From assembly GCF_011075055.1 (NCBI RefSeq), contig NC_058141.1, positions 1,054,001 to 1,118,000 on the forward strand: 64,000 bases of DNA. Reading direction: 5' to 3'. The DNA is from Mangifera indica (taxonomy: Eukaryota; Streptophyta; Magnoliopsida; Sapindales; Anacardiaceae). A model generated the notes under the pieces. It ran no database searches. It was given only the letters and a program-made list of their open reading frames with translations, and was not told the DNA's origin. Shown piece after piece: positions 12,500 through 24,739 of this stretch; positions within the stretch are counted from its first letter, which is position 1, and every line of letters starts with the position of its first letter. A program made the position numbers and the translations under genes.

Positions 12500-13919
12500 T
12501 TATGCTCGTTTGATTGAAAACTGCCCAGAAAAATGCAGAAGGTCACTGCTACAAACTTACCTGCTGTTGATGACGATGGCGCTGAAAAGCAGTTACTGCT
12601 CTTGCCATGACATAGATTGGAAGAAGAATTCCGATGCTTCGAACAAACAAAATCTGCCCAGAATGAGAAAACTTAGAACGGATTTTGTGCAAGTAAAGAG
12701 TTCTAAAGTTTTTTGGAGTGAAATGTAGTATTACCAAGAACAATGGGAAGGAAAATTCATTAATTCCACCAAGTATGAGGGGAAAAGTATGCCTTGAAAT
12801 CAGAAGAATCATGAACTGCAGAAGAAAGGCAAATCATCTTTGTCAGATATTTAAAGCAATATTATCAACTTCCAATATTCAGCTGCGAGAGGGGGATTTA
12901 CAAGCAGAGCAATCAGACGACAGCACATCCAAATTTTTGTAGTAGAAGCTGAATACTCATCATAGGTAGGCGAATGCAGGAAATTCCGGTCGGTTGAGAC
13001 CATCGCGATGATTTGTGGATTATTCAACTCCCTCCTGGAGATTTCCCAGTTCCCCCTAATTGAAATATTGTCAGTGAAAACTTGAAAAGCTGTGAGGAAA
13101 AAGAACAAAGTAGATAAGAGGTAAATAAAAGTTACCTAAAGCTCAACGGAATATGCCGAAACTGGAAAAGGGGAGGTGGAGCTGTGTAACCAGGCTTGAA
13201 TTGCTGGAATTTTCACCCAAATTAGCCTCAGTTATCAGCTAAATTTTCAAGTTAACATGTCACAAATGAACTACGAATCCGAAGAAAAGCGTGCATATGA
13301 TTGAATTACCAATGAAATTCACGAACATCAATTGATTAACACCTGATGGAAAAGTGACAAAAAGTTTACCTGGTGGCATATCTCACAAGTGGTGTCACCC
13401 TTCTCATTGCACCATCTCTGCACACATCTGCGATGAGCATACTGCAAAAATGAACAAAACATCATTATGGCATAGGAAATCGTACATTTCCAAGAAAATT
13501 ATAGAGCGATTCTCGATTTATGAGAGCAATTGAAGTATCATATTGTTTGTCTATAGCTCAAATAGACACAGCCCTTCTGCAGCAATACAAAATTTGCAGC
13601 TGATATAAGATCAAAACCGAAAAGGCCTTTCAATTAGAGGCTTTGATTGAATTCATTAACCAACCTTTAAGCTGCCACAACAAGAGCAAGGTGTTTCCAT
13701 GTTTAAATCTTCATCTTCATCATGGCAAATCCTGCACTCCACCACTTTCCTTGGAGTTGATATATCCCTAAACTCAATCTTTTTGGGAGAATTCTCAACT
13801 TCTGAGTCATCAGCTGCTGATTTTGCTGCTTCGAGAAAGCGATTTCTGCTCTGAATTGCAGCATCTAGAGTGGATTCTGTGAGCAGCCGATCCACTAGCA
13901 ACACAAAATGATCTCCCAT
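12500..13919 (-). CDS. RINGv (RING-CH) membrane E3 ubiquitin ligase, 7 coding exons
   Basis: Coding exons on the minus strand: 13919-13665, 13441-13370, 13203-13136, 13055-12902, 12815-12735, 12653-12561 and 12520-12500. They sum to 744 nt (247 aa) and stay in frame. The start ATG gives [15 protein letters not shown], the usual start of this plant family; an apparent earlier start four codons upstream is GTG and is not used. The C4HC3 RINGv zinc ligands are C62, C65, C78, C80, H88, C91, C104 and C107, followed by [13 protein letters not shown] conserved block [22 protein letters not shown] comes next, then two membrane segments (about 174-200 and 205-232) and a basic tail. MARCH-like ligases of this kind ubiquitinate membrane proteins; the substrate is unknown. 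The last 21-nt exon (FSIKRA) is the least certain. The gene is convergent with QSOX. Confidence 0.88.
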
Positions 13920-14640
13920 GTTCAAATTCACACCTCCTCAATAATAAAATTCAATCAAATTCAAGACTAAAACTACTTGATCAAGCTCTTTTCTTTCAAT
14001 TCAAGTCCTGAAATCCATCAAACATGTGGAGGAATCAGAAACTTACAATTGAAAAAAAAAAAAAAAACCCTTTAGAAAAGAAGCAAAAAGATGAACAAAG
14101 AAACCAACAGCTTTACAGAAACAACCCTAAAAGTTGAACCCAATTTAGGTAAAGCCAACAGTCACAAGACAAAGGCAACAACCCAATTGAGACAAATGAG
14201 AAACGAAATGAACCCAGATGCCAAAAGAGAGAAAACTTTACGAAACACAAAGGCTTGAATGTTGCAAAAGCCAAAGATACAAAGACAACAGGGAGAAGAA
14301 ATAAGAGACTTACAAGAAGGGAATCGTATGAATTTGTCAAAGCTGCCAAGCCAAGTCAAGAAAAAAGCTTTCTGTTTTTGTGTTTGAATCTTCCGATGAA
14401 TCTTCGCTTTTGGAAAGCTTGAAGCAAGAGATTGAGTTTCTGTTTTCTTTGTTGCACAAAAAACGCTTTCCTGTTTTCTCGTTGGTCTGATTTTGTGTCT
14501 TCTTCCTCAAACAAGGCGTGTATACATATATATACATACAACTTTGCAAGGGTGAAGACAAAAAACAGAAAACAAATAATATAAAACAGATTTTAGCGGC
14601 AAACAAGCTAGCAGCACCATTGCCACCATCTTACGTCAAC
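13920..14640 (-). promoter_or_regulatory. RINGv 5' leader, probable leader intron, and promoter
   Basis: Reading down the minus strand, a TATA-like tract (TATATATATG) lies at about 14523-14537. It is followed by a pyrimidine-rich leader and a GTAAGT donor at about 14306-14311. A leader intron would end close to the coding start near 13930. A second possible donor lies at about 14044. The exact leader splicing cannot be settled by eye. Confidence 0.45.
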
Positions 14641-14879
14641 GCTCTCGTCATTTTGTAGTGGGATTTTCTTTCTCGCCTATTCTCCTGGAAAAATTCATTG
14701 GATATATATGGAAAACTCATTCAATAAATTAAGTTCTGAAAATATTTGCCATGCTAGAGCAAAAAATTTTATTTGTTTTCTGATTTTACAATGATTTTTA
14801 GAATTATATTTAAAATTCTATTTGTCTTAGATAATGCTCCGTGGATTAACAATTAGTACAAATACGTGAACACTAAAAA

Positions 14880-15425
14880 TTGATGCAAATCTGAGTAGGG
14901 CTACCAACAAATTGAGTTACTTATGAAATACTTAACTATTATCAAATCGAGTTTAAATTCAAATGGGTCAAAGTTGGCTTTTAGATTGAGTTTGATCTCA
15001 CTATTAATCAACTCATGAACCTCTCAAGCTTGTAATTCAATTCAAGTGTAATATTAATAAACTCTCAAAATTTAAAAATTTACACTTATATTTTAAAAAT
15101 CTTACTTCTTTCCTTAATATTGAAGTAATTGATTATTATATAAGTTATATTGTTTAATTATAATTTCTCTAATTAAGACGAGTTAAGCTCAAATTCAAAC
15201 CAATCAATACTCAACTTTGCTTAATTGTAGCCCTAAATATGAGTACAAATAATAACGTGTTATTATATGATAAAATAATTTTAAATTTGAAATAAAATAA
15301 TACCTAATAACATATCAATATTTATACTTATGTTTATAATAATTATTAGTATATCTAGTATAAGTAATACTATGTTATTTTATCTTTAATTCAAAATCAT
15401 CTAATCATGTGATGATACATATAAG
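14880..15425. repeat. MITE-type repeats
   Basis: About 14897-15236 is bounded by GGGCTACCAA and, inverted, GGGCTACAATTAAGC. Inside are tracts such as CAAATCGAGTTTAAATTC, as in the GAGCTCGAGC-type repeats elsewhere in the window. Immediately after it (about 15240-15425) lie degraded copies of the small MITE with core AATCATGTGATGATACATA. Confidence 0.5.
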
Positions 15426-15446
15426 AGTATATATATTTATATACTT

Positions 15447-15449
<3 letters not shown>

Positions 15450-15517
<68 letters not shown>
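15450..15517. repeat. (TA)n microsatellite
   Basis: An almost pure TA dinucleotide run, interrupted once near 15478. Confidence 0.95.
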
Positions 15518-15520
<3 letters not shown>

Positions 15521-16103
15521 TTATTGATGTAGTATTATCACTTGTGTTTTAGGACTGTAATTAAAATTAATTTTTGGAATTGAATAAAAAATGTTTTTAA
15601 AATCACTTTATAATTACATTTTCTTCATTTTTATATTATTTTCCTTTTTAATTTTAAAGTGTTGTTGAAATTGAAATTGAGTTATCGGTATAGCCCTCTA
15701 TTTTGACCTTGTTATGATGACTCAAATGGGTTGGTTTGACCATGTCCATTTGGATGACCAACATGAAAGAAAAAATCAAAATATTTGGTGACCCAAAAAC
15801 TTTGCTTTTGGGTGGAGTTTAATTATTTTTAATTTAATTTTAATTGTATGGTGAGAATTGGTCCACTTACACATTCTCGGATCTGTTCGGTTGACAAGAA
15901 AATAAAATAAAAGAAAAGGAGAAAAAAAAAAGTTAGTTTCTTTATTCATTGGTCTAGTTGACACCCACCCACCACAAATTAATTATTAATTTGATTTGTT
16001 CTTTTCTTTCCTTTCGGATATAACATGAATCAGTAGACCTCTGCAAATAGTCAGTGCGGTGAGATGTTGTCCCAAAAAAATAAAAAAAATTAATTTATGA
16101 TAT

Positions 16104-16150
16104 ACACACACGCGCGTGTGCGCGCGCGCGCACACACACACATATATATA
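16104..16150. repeat. (CA)/(CG)/(TA) compound microsatellite
   Basis: A run of ACAC, then CGCGTGTGCGCGCG, then CACACA and TATATA. A poly-C run of about 16 bases follows at 16302-16318. Confidence 0.9.
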
Positions 16151-16789
16151 AAACAAAATGACTTGCTAAATACGTAAAGATACAATGCAAAGGATCATAG
16201 GTAATACCTTAAGTTAAGCCTGATTAGACTCAATCAAGGTTGAACAAGGATGGTGCCATTGAGCCCATTAATTATTTTAACATGGCCAATAAGCTTTTTG
16301 CGCCCCCCCCCCCCCCCAGATAATTATCCAAATAAAATTTCTATGAAATTTGTGATAGGTCAAATACCTCGCATTTCGTTAATTTTTGGGATAACATTAA
16401 AGTAGTGGATATTTCTTTGTACATTATTAAGTGTTGCTTTATAGCAAGCTGTAATGAATCCACCTATCCCAAAGATTTCAAATTCTTGTCCTGAACAAGA
16501 TCATAGATCACGGGGCTCATATTCATACATGGATACTATCTCTCTTCCAATTAAAAGAGTTCAACAGATTCTTGATAGTCTCAACATGCAATGTAATGGT
16601 CCTCAGTCAACAAACTTGCATGAAGTAGAAACATATATTTTGAAACACCAATATGTGTTTTTGGGAGTCGAAATAAGGTATTACATGTCTTTATGCATAG
16701 TAAGACCCATGGAACACATCTTATATACAGATCCGAGCACTACACAGCTTCGAACGACTGGAAACAAGTTTCACACACCAAAACGCACT

Positions 16790-17035
16790 GGAAAGGGGCG
16801 TTCACGCTTTATCACATGCCAAAATAAAGTTCTACACTCTTTCACACATAGAGTTGATGGTGCACGCGTTTCTACGTGTCAAAACAGTACCAGGATAAGT
16901 TGCACATGCTCCCACATGCCGAATGGAGAACGTCACATGCATCCACGCATCGAGATTACGTTACACGCTTTGCCACGCATCGGGTAATGATCGTCACGTG
17001 CCTGCACACGTCGCCACATGTTAGAAGCAATTGGT
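16790..17035 (+). repeat. GC-richer minisatellite, about 33-bp unit
   Basis: About seven degenerate units, each built around TTCACGC, then TTTCCACGCAT or CCACATGCC, then GAGATGATGG-like spacers. The stretch is rich in CACATG, CACGTG and ACGCAT, in contrast to the AT-rich surroundings. Because 33 is a multiple of three, it stays open in frame and forms the second half of a 177-codon frame beginning at 16454. Codon content and repeats argue against a real protein. Confidence 0.6.
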
Positions 17036-17079
17036 CATCTCCTCCATACGCGTATATGCGCTATCAACAATATGGTCAA

Positions 17080-17215
17080 CCTTTTGACTGTTGATAAGCC
17101 TACTGACTTGGTGGGTATTGACCAGTTCAGGTTGAACCCAGTTGACTCAATGAGTTGACCCATTGATCGATGGGTCTTGACCAACCCATTGACCAACGGG
17201 TCAGGTAATTAGGTT
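17080..17215. repeat. TTGACC-rich internally repetitive stretch
   Basis: At least eight TTGAC or GGTCAA cores occur within about 135 bp, arranged in mirror-like pairs (e.g. TTGACCCATTGATCGATGGG and TTGACCAACCC...). It resembles WRKY W-box clusters but no nearby gene start uses it. It is more likely repeat-derived. Confidence 0.5.
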
Positions 17216-17219
17216 TTTT

Positions 17220-18780
17220 AAAATCAATTTCGACCTGATTTTATGTGATGAACCCTAGTTTTGTTGTCCTTTTAATTGGTTGATTTTCAATTATTTTTCG
17301 GCGACAACACCATGGGGCTTTTGTAGCCTAGTCGACGACGAGCCTTATCATTCCAAGTTTCGATGCCATTTGCATTGGAATCTGTCAAAATAGTGAGGAG
17401 AAAAACACGCCTTTTGTTCTTGGTTTTGGGTTGATTTCCATCAATTACGACATTAATTTGAGTCATTTTTGAATTTAAAACATGTAACACCATTCCAATC
17501 ATTCATCCAACATGTTTTTCTACATCAATTTCATGCAATTTTGGCCGAATTAAATTTGTGCCCAAAAACGAATTTTTTAAATCAAAATTTAATATACCGA
17601 TTCTAATTTGCACAACATACGCAATATGACAGAAAACATAGCAAATACGCATCCTAGGCTTTAATATTAATGTTATAATAATCAAACATGTCAGGATCAA
17701 ATTCTATGAATTCTGTAAATAATGATTTATGTACCCGGATTACTTTTCGATGAAACTTCTTTGAATATGATGCAAGGTATTGACGTTAGTTTATTTCCAC
17801 GATACCATTTGCCTAAGTATTGATTTTCATTTGGGAGACAGGATTTGTGCATTTGTTTTACAGGAAGAGAAGGGAATTCTTTTTCTGGTAAAAAATAGCG
17901 TTCTTATATCATGGGGAGGTAGTTTGGACAATTTATATATGTCCAACTACCCTTCAATTCCTTCTTATAACTGCCCTTGACAATTATATTAAACCAGATC
18001 AGGTCGACTCGTCATGGGTGGACCTATATCCAATATTTCTTATTCAGCTGATAAAACTAATAAAATAAAATTATGTGAATCAATTTTAAATGTATAAATA
18101 TATACACTTATAGGTGCTACTATGTGATTGGATAATCTTGAATTAAGGATAAAATAATATCCAATCACATGATAATATACATAAGTATATACTTACTTGT
18201 GTAGTTAAAGTAAGTTTGTATAGTATTACTCAAACTAATAAATTAAGTCTACACCGTTAACTGTTAACACACACAGAACATACCATGTTTGAATTTAAAC
18301 ATAGAAGCTATTAATGCACAATTGCTTATAGGGATGGCAACGAGGAGGGATGAGGAAAAGATCTCAATCCTCGTTCTCGTCCCTGTAAGGGATATCAATC
18401 TCTATCTCTATTACGGGGATTACAAGGATTCCTCATCCTCTCTCCATAAAGAAAAATCTCCTTTCTGTATCTATGGAAAGAAAATCACTTTATCATACTC
18501 TCTAAACATAATATAAATATATTAAATAACAAAATTAAGTAAAATTAAAACCAACTAACTATTTCAAATATCACAAATATCATATATTAACTATTTTAAT
18601 ATGCACAATAGAAAAATAAATAAATTTAAAAAACAAAATAATCTAAAACTATAAAAATATATTAATATTTTAAGTAAATATATTAATATAAAGAAATAAA
18701 GATAAAAGGGGAGGAGGGGGGGTGGGGATAGGACACATGTATCCCTGCTCTTGATTGCCTCTGTCCTAGTCTCCTTTTTA
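17220..18780. other. Intergenic AT-rich DNA
   Basis: No gene was recognised. A degraded small-MITE copy lies at about 18110-18235 (ATAATATCCAATCACATGATAATATAC). A G-rich tract lies at about 18710-18727. Confidence 0.45.
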
Positions 18781-18791
18781 GTTTGAGCAAT

Positions 18792-18948
18792 ACTATGTGT
18801 ACCTATTTTGGGTACACAAATGTATACACACTCATATATGTCATCATATGATTGATTATTGTTTTATTCTTAATTCAAAATCATCCAATTACATGATGAT
18901 ACATATAAATGTATACACATTTGTGTACCCAAATTGGGTACACATAGT
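18792..18948. repeat. Well-preserved small palindromic MITE
   Basis: The ends are perfect inverted repeats, ACTATGTGTACC at 18792-18803 and GGTACACATAGT at 18937-18948. Longer imperfect pairing extends inward through GGTACACAAATGTATACAC on both arms. The core reads TTCAAAATCATCCAATTACATGATGAT. The same core is seen in degraded form at about 12000-12100, 15350-15430, 18115-18235, 22370-22460, 27300-27390, 40640-40800 and 41790-41850, so this is an abundant family. Confidence 0.8.
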
Positions 18949-19975
18949 TTTATTGTTTTAGTTTTTATTAGAGAATCCTCTCTCCGCTAAGGTTGAGAAG
19001 GATCGAAACCCCCTAAATTTAAACCAAAATTCCCACCTCTAATTGCTTGCACTGTTCCCAATTAGAACCTTTAAACTGAGTTTACCAAACATAACTCCTT
19101 GTCTCCTATTCACCTTTGTTTTTGTGATACTATTTGTTATCATTTATTTGCCTTTAACTCAATAACACTTAACTCTTCTTCTTCTCTACTTAACAACTGA
19201 TTCTTCACTCTTTTCACAATTGCATACCATTCTTCTCTTAATTCATTCTTCTCATAAACAAAGGTAGTTACCTTCTTTGATTTTCTGAGAGGCTTCAAAG
19301 AATGATTTGTGGTTGTTCTTCTTCAATACATGCAATAAGCGAAAAATGGTGTCATTCAAAGTAGGTTTTACATAAAAAAAATTTGATTGAATTAAAAATT
19401 TGTTAATTCAACAGTACAATTTTTCAACAATAATTTAAATATATTATTGCATTTCACAATAAATTAATATATTTTTTTATTTACAAATTCAAAAATAATA
19501 AAATCTCAAATATACGATAACCTACAGGTCTTCCCATACCCACAAGACAAGATATGGGTTTTTGTATTATTTATCCATATAAATCAACTCATTTTTTACT
19601 CTTGTCTGTTTTACCTCAGCCTATATTGATTGCCCCACCCGTTTACTAGGTGTAGCTTTGGTGGAAGACACTAGTGAGACGAGAGGGTAAAAGTTAAGTC
19701 TAATAGCGATTCAAACTAAAGCAAATCTCAATCGGATCCCCCTTACTCCTGATAGCCTTTATACATAACAATATTGCTGTTTTCATAGTTGTCACAAAGA
19801 ATCCTTGCTCCTTTCACTATTATGGATGGATGGTCTGAGAGAACAATACAAAGATTTTCTTGTTCGAAGCCAAGGTTTTGCTCAAAGCATCTAGAACATA
19901 AAGGATATAAAGAAATGTTTAGCCCGCCTAAGCTTTTTGCCCAGCTCTAATAATAATATATGACTAATATTTCAA

Positions 19976-20574
19976 AGCCCAAATGAATATTTCCCACCCA
20001 AGGTTTGATGGAAATCCAACTTTTCACTATTAACTATCGAAAATCTAAATAATCACCCATTTGTTAAATTTCATTGTTAAAATTTTTTAAAAATCTAAAA
20101 ATTTATCACATTCCCCGTAAATTTAAATACTAACAAATTTCCTCCCATATAAAGTTTGAAAAATCAGAATTTCACTTAGGATTTTTCCAGCCAACACTAC
20201 TGGCGATCGAAGATAGCAAAAGCTTTCATTGGTCATTGATTGATGGCCCAAAATAGAGCGAGATTGAGAGAGAAGCCAGAAGGGAGAGAGAACGCCATCA
20301 TCACTGTCTCTAGTTGCTGACACCGATGTGCTAAAAAAACTCTAGAGAGAAATGTTGATTTTTTAAACTTTAGGTAGAGAGAAATTTATTAGTTTTTAAA
20401 CTTAGGGAAAAATATGATAAATTTTTAGATTTTTTAAATATTTTGATAAATAACAATTTTACGCTTGACAATAATAGTAAAATTTAATATATTAGTGGAT
20501 ATTTAGATTTTTAATAATTAATAAATAAAAAATTAGGTTTGCATCAAACCTTGAGTAGAAAATAGTTATTCGAC
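19976..20574. repeat. Foldback MITE, GGCCAAAAG family
   Basis: The left arm carries TTTCCCACCCAAGGTTTGATGG; the right arm has its inverse near TCAAACCTTGAGTAGAAAATAG. Long A/T-rich arms carry AAATTTATCACA and its inverse TGATAAATTTTTAGA, around a central block with GAGAGAGAA and ATCATCACTG. No coding content. Confidence 0.65.
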
Positions 20575-20699
20575 CTATTTCAAATAATGTGTTTAACAAA
20601 AAACTATTTGGGCCTGTAAGGCCCTTGACCAATTATAGAGAGTTGACTTAAAAGCTTTAGGTAATTGCTTGAGGGCCCATTATTAAGGGATATTGAATT

Positions 20700-21000
20700 T
20701 TTTATTTTTCTAAACCGTGTATATATATACACCACTCATCTCAAACTCTAAACAAAAATATCATAATAATAATTCTTTTCTCCAAAATACCCCTGTTGAT
20801 GCAACCTATATAGAAAGAAAGAATACCACAACATTAATCTTTCTTTTTTCCTCAATCTTTTTGCAATCCCTGACTTTCTGCTAACCCCCCTGGTCACCTA
20901 TGCTAATCTAAAAAATTTAAGCTCAATCACCAACATATTTGATAATTTTCAATCTCTCAACTCAATGATGAATGATAGATTGAATAATTTTATCTTTGAT
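20700..21000. other. Intergenic DNA, nothing recognised
   Basis: AT-rich sequence leading into the tandem repeat; no gene or element signature. Confidence 0.4.
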
Positions 21001-21016
21001 AATTTTTAAAAAATTT

Positions 21017-21380
21017 AAAACTGATCACCTATACTTGATAATTTTCAATCACCAACATACATAAAATAAAATTTACTCAATTAACCAACTTGAGTAACAT
21101 TTTGTAAAAAAAAAAAGGATATAAGTGAGATGTAAAAAAATGGATAATTTTATAAAAATTGATGGCAGAAGGGTAAGTAGCAAAAAGGGTTGGGAATTAA
21201 AACTGATCACCTATACTTGATAATTTTCAATCACCAACATACATAAAATAAAATTCACTCAATTAACCAACTTGAGTAACATTTTGTGTAAAAAAAAAAA
21301 TAGATATAGGTGAGATGTTAAAAAATGGATAATTTTATAAAAATTGATGGCAGAAGGGTAAGTAGCAAAAAGAGTTGGGG
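21017..21380 (+). repeat. Two-copy 182-bp tandem repeat
   Basis: Units at 21017-21198 and 21199-about 21380 both begin AAAACTGATCACCTATACTT and end near GCAGAAGGGTAAGTAGCAAA. They differ at only a few sites and at the length of an internal poly-A run, so the duplication is recent. Confidence 0.9.
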
Positions 21381-21399
21381 TTCCACTTCCCAACCCTTA

Positions 21400-22470
21400 A
21401 CTTGACAATGAACAAAACTTTTTTATTTGAATTTAGCTTGAATTCAAATTAAACAATAATTCAACTTGAATCAAATCAAGATTTACATTGAATTATTTAA
21501 TTGAATTTGGATCTAATTAAATTTGGTACGATATAATTATACTTCCATTTTTATAAGGAACATCACCTGTCATCTTGTCATTGCGTCACCATTGCCAATC
21601 CAAGAAGTTTCATCATCGATCGATGATTGATGAAGCTGTTCACTGAATTTTCTTTGTGCACGAAAAAATAATTTGATGATCTCTTGTGTTATATATATCT
21701 AATACTTTTATGTTATATTATATGATCTTCATGGGAAAGCAGACAAATATGTTTTTGTAGAAAATATTTGCAAAAGCATACAGATATGTACATTCACGTG
21801 AATGAACACATGGAAGCAAACAAGTATGCATAATGTATTATGCGTATTCCTTAAAAATATATTCTCTGCAATATTCTATGCAAAGAATATATTCTTTGCT
21901 TCTTTGCATATTTTATATTTTTTATATGTCTCACACCGAGGCTATCCTTAAGATTGCAAGCTCTTCATGGATGGCTTATTGAATTATTTTTTCATGTGTT
22001 ACTTTAATATTAGATTAATGCCAACCAGAGTTTAGGGGGATAAAATCAAATGAGTTTAAAATTTTTTATATTTAATCTAAAAAAATTTAAAATAAAAAAT
22101 TTTTAAATTCACTTGATTTTATCTAACATATATATAAATCTTGTTTTAAATATTAATACTAAATATCTACATATGTTTTCTCTCTGCAATTCATAAATAG
22201 AATAGTATTGTCTTGTCTAGTTTTTCTCAAGGTTGAAAATAAGGACATTTTAAGTATTCCAACATATAAAATGGTAAAAATGTTTAGGGTATGAAAAGTG
22301 TGGTACAAATGTATAAGTGAACCCAAATCAAGGTAAAAAGTACAATATCCCAATTATTAATGTTTTGTATTAAATTTGTTATTTTATTTTTAATTTAAAA
22401 TTATTTGATTACATAATAATAGATTATTATTAGTATTGATTACCAATTAAACAGTTTTATTGTAAGAGTA
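21400..22470. other. Intergenic AT-rich DNA
   Basis: No gene recognised. It includes a local run of ATTCTTTGC/ATTCTATGC variants at about 21858-21905 and a degraded small-MITE copy at about 22370-22460. Confidence 0.4.
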
Positions 22471-22479
22471 AAGATTTCA

Positions 22480-23390
22480 AGATGCATAATTTTCAAGTCT
22501 CAAAGCTTGAAATGGAAAGACTTGGGTTTAACATTCTCATTCTCGCAAATAGACTTGAATATATATATTAACACCTTCTAATATATATGTATTGAATAGA
22601 CCCCCGTTCAATTGGGAAATATAGGTAACGACGACTTATGGTCCAATGGTTTTAGTTATTGGATCTTATTAAACCGTGACTCAACCAAAATATTTGTGTC
22701 GGTTCACAGGTGAAACAACAGTTTACGACATGAATAAGTAACCAGAAAACATGATATTGACGTAAAAAAAATGAATGAAATTTGTTTGTTAAACAAGTTT
22801 TACAGATTATAGACTTGTTAACAGACAAGTTATGGCAAAGGCAAAAGCGCAGGGGTGCTCAAGGATGCACAGTTCTGCAGTCAAGCAGCATGCCAATAAA
22901 TGCAACACTCACAAAGTCCTACATCATTTATTACTGAAGATTCTGTACTACAGCTACCTTCAACAATTGAGCTTTCACAATTGTAATGGTGGACAAATTG
23001 GATTTTATTCACTCACACTTGGATTTCTTTGAAACCGAAATCAACAATGCTCAAAGACAAAGGATGTCTCAACAATAATCACAATATTTGGTTATCAGAA
23101 TAATATTTATAGTAGCAAAGCATACATAATAGGTAGCAAAGCATACATAATAGTGAGCAATCCAAGCTATGTAGACAACTCTAGTCTCACAACTCCAGTC
23201 ACAGTGAAGAAAATTACAAACAAACTAGCATCCAATAAACAACTTGACTAAGTCATGCAATATCTTTCCAAAGCAACTTTACAACTACACATACAACTCC
23301 TTACCAAGAATACTATCGATTAACAAGTAAAAACCGATCAAAATGAGTGAAGGACAAAATCAAAAATATAGAAATCCCTAAATGCATCGC
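22480..23390 (-). repeat. Downstream flank of the F-box gene, duplicated at 41.0-42.4 kb
   Basis: Collinear matches include GGTTTTAGTTATTGG versus GGTTTTAGTCATTTG (41189), the CCAGAAAACATGATAT phrase (41275), CACTTGGATTTCTTTGAAAC (42158) and AAAGGATGTCTCAACAATA (42212). The similarity is patchy with indels. It stops near the end of the F-box coding region. Confidence 0.75.
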
Positions 23391-23391
23391 A

Positions 23392-24519
23392 TTAAGTTGT
23401 ATTAATAAGTTTGAACTCATTTTCTAAATCTCCAAATACCCAAGGTGGTGGAGGCCAAAAAGGGTTATCGTCAATCTCCTCAACAGAATTATCCTTGAGG
23501 TTAAAAGTCTTAACATCTAATTCAGTATCATCTTCATCAACTACTTTGATATAAACATGACTCCCTTTACATCCACAGAAATCATCAGCCACAACAGAAT
23601 ATGAACTTCTTAGTCCCACAAAGAAAACTCTATCTTCCAATCCATCCGTCACTTGAATCCATTGACACTTCTCTTCATCAAGCTTGAACACCAAAAGCTT
23701 TTTATCTGTCCCGTTCCAGGCAATCATTAGCAAATCATTTGAAGACTCTAACAAATATATATCAAACCAACCTGCCAGATCTACTGGGAAAGCAACCTCC
23801 ACAACATTCAAAGATTTAGAATCTACAATTATAGCAGAATCAACATAGGAAATAGTATAGAACTTGTGATTGCGATAAACAATATCAACAGGATAGTCTG
23901 GAATCTCAATCTCAGCAGTGTCTATATCAGTCCACTTCTTGTCTATATTTCTCCATACACTTAGTTGGTCGCCAAATTTCGCCATGACAACAAACCCATC
24001 ATCATTTTGATCGATAAAAGAAGACGGCACTACTTCTGCAGCTACAAAAGAATCACTGGAGTCTCTCTCGTTGCCTTCATCGGTAGAAGCTAATTCAAAC
24101 ATGTAGGATTTACTTATTTCCTTAACCCGATAATCCAACAGGTTCAAAGACTTTTGTGGCAAGTTCTTAAGATATAATTCAGAGAGGGGATCTTTTATTT
24201 GGAATTTTCCTGAAGTTGTTTCCTCGACTTCGACCAACCATGGTGCAGATGTTTCATCGTCAAGGGGCTGGATGACATAAACAGTAGACTCTATGAGGAC
24301 AAAGGGGTCTTCGCTGTCGGGATTGGGACCTTTTAGAAAGTCGGTCGTCTTTAAAATTGATTCTGGGAATAGGAACTTTGGAGGATGGGGAAGTATGCAA
24401 CGAAATGAGCGACAAACAGCACGAAAACGAAGGATGTCAATTTTTGTATGGAGGCGTTTTGCTATTGACGTAAGGAGTTCTCCAGGAAGACTGGTCCAAT
24501 CGGGAGTGATTGTATCCAT
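23392..24519 (-). CDS. F-box protein with C-terminal DUF295/KIB-type domain
   Basis: An intronless 375-aa protein starting at MDTITPDWTSLPGELL; longer in-frame sequence upstream has only a TTG and is not used. Residues about 7-45 form an F-box (WTSLPGELLTSIAKRL...FRAVCRSFR), which binds SKP1 in SCF ubiquitin ligases. The rest has the spaced Trp/Asp/Val strands of the DUF295 beta-propeller-like region found in SKIP23- and KIB-type plant F-box proteins, and ends NPFWPPPPWVFGDLENEFKL. Its target is unknown. The frame is fully open. Two broken copies of its C-terminal half lie about 11-13 kb away (35325-35815 and 36745-37268), in keeping with the rapid birth and death of this family. No TATA box was firmly placed. 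Confidence 0.88.
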   Translation of the reverse strand: MDTITPDWTSLPGELLTSIAKRLHTKIDILRFRAVCRSFRCILPHPPKFLFPESILKTTDFLKGPNPDSEDPFVLIESTVYVIQPLDDETSAPWLVEVEETTSGKFQIKDPLSELYLKNLPQKSLNLLDYRVKEISKSYMFELASTDEGNERDSSDSFVAAEVVPSSFIDQNDDGFVVMAKFGDQLSVWRNIDKKWTDIDTAEIEIPDYPVDIVYRNHKFYTISYVDSAIIVDSKSLNVVEVAFPVDLAGWFDIYLLESSNDLLMIAWNGTDKKLLVFKLDEEKCQWIQVTDGLEDRVFFVGLRSSYSVVADDFCGCKGSHVYIKVVDEDDTELDVKTFNLKDNSVEEIDDNPFWPPPPWVFGDLENEFKLINTT

Positions 24520-24739
24520 GGCTGCAAAGTAGCTAAAGAGCAAGAGGATGAAGAATTAAGAAGAAGAGTAGAGTGAAAATGCAATCAGGCACTACAGAAA
24601 ATAGTGACTCGATAGGATTGTGATTTCTTCTTTCACGTTAGACGTTATTATTGGTTAAAAATAAAGTCTTTTCTTGCAAATTAAGTCTTTGAAAAGAGTT
24701 AGCAAAATCCTAATGGGGTATGGGATTGGGATGGTTTTA

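Noticed and set aside
13920..13931. Earlier start for the RINGv protein (four extra residues)
   Set aside because: The codon there is GTG; the first ATG at 13919 matches the family N-terminus.
16454..16987. 177-codon ATG frame as a gene
   Set aside because: The second half is a 33-bp tandem repeat, and the first half shows no domain or splice context; kept only as an observation.
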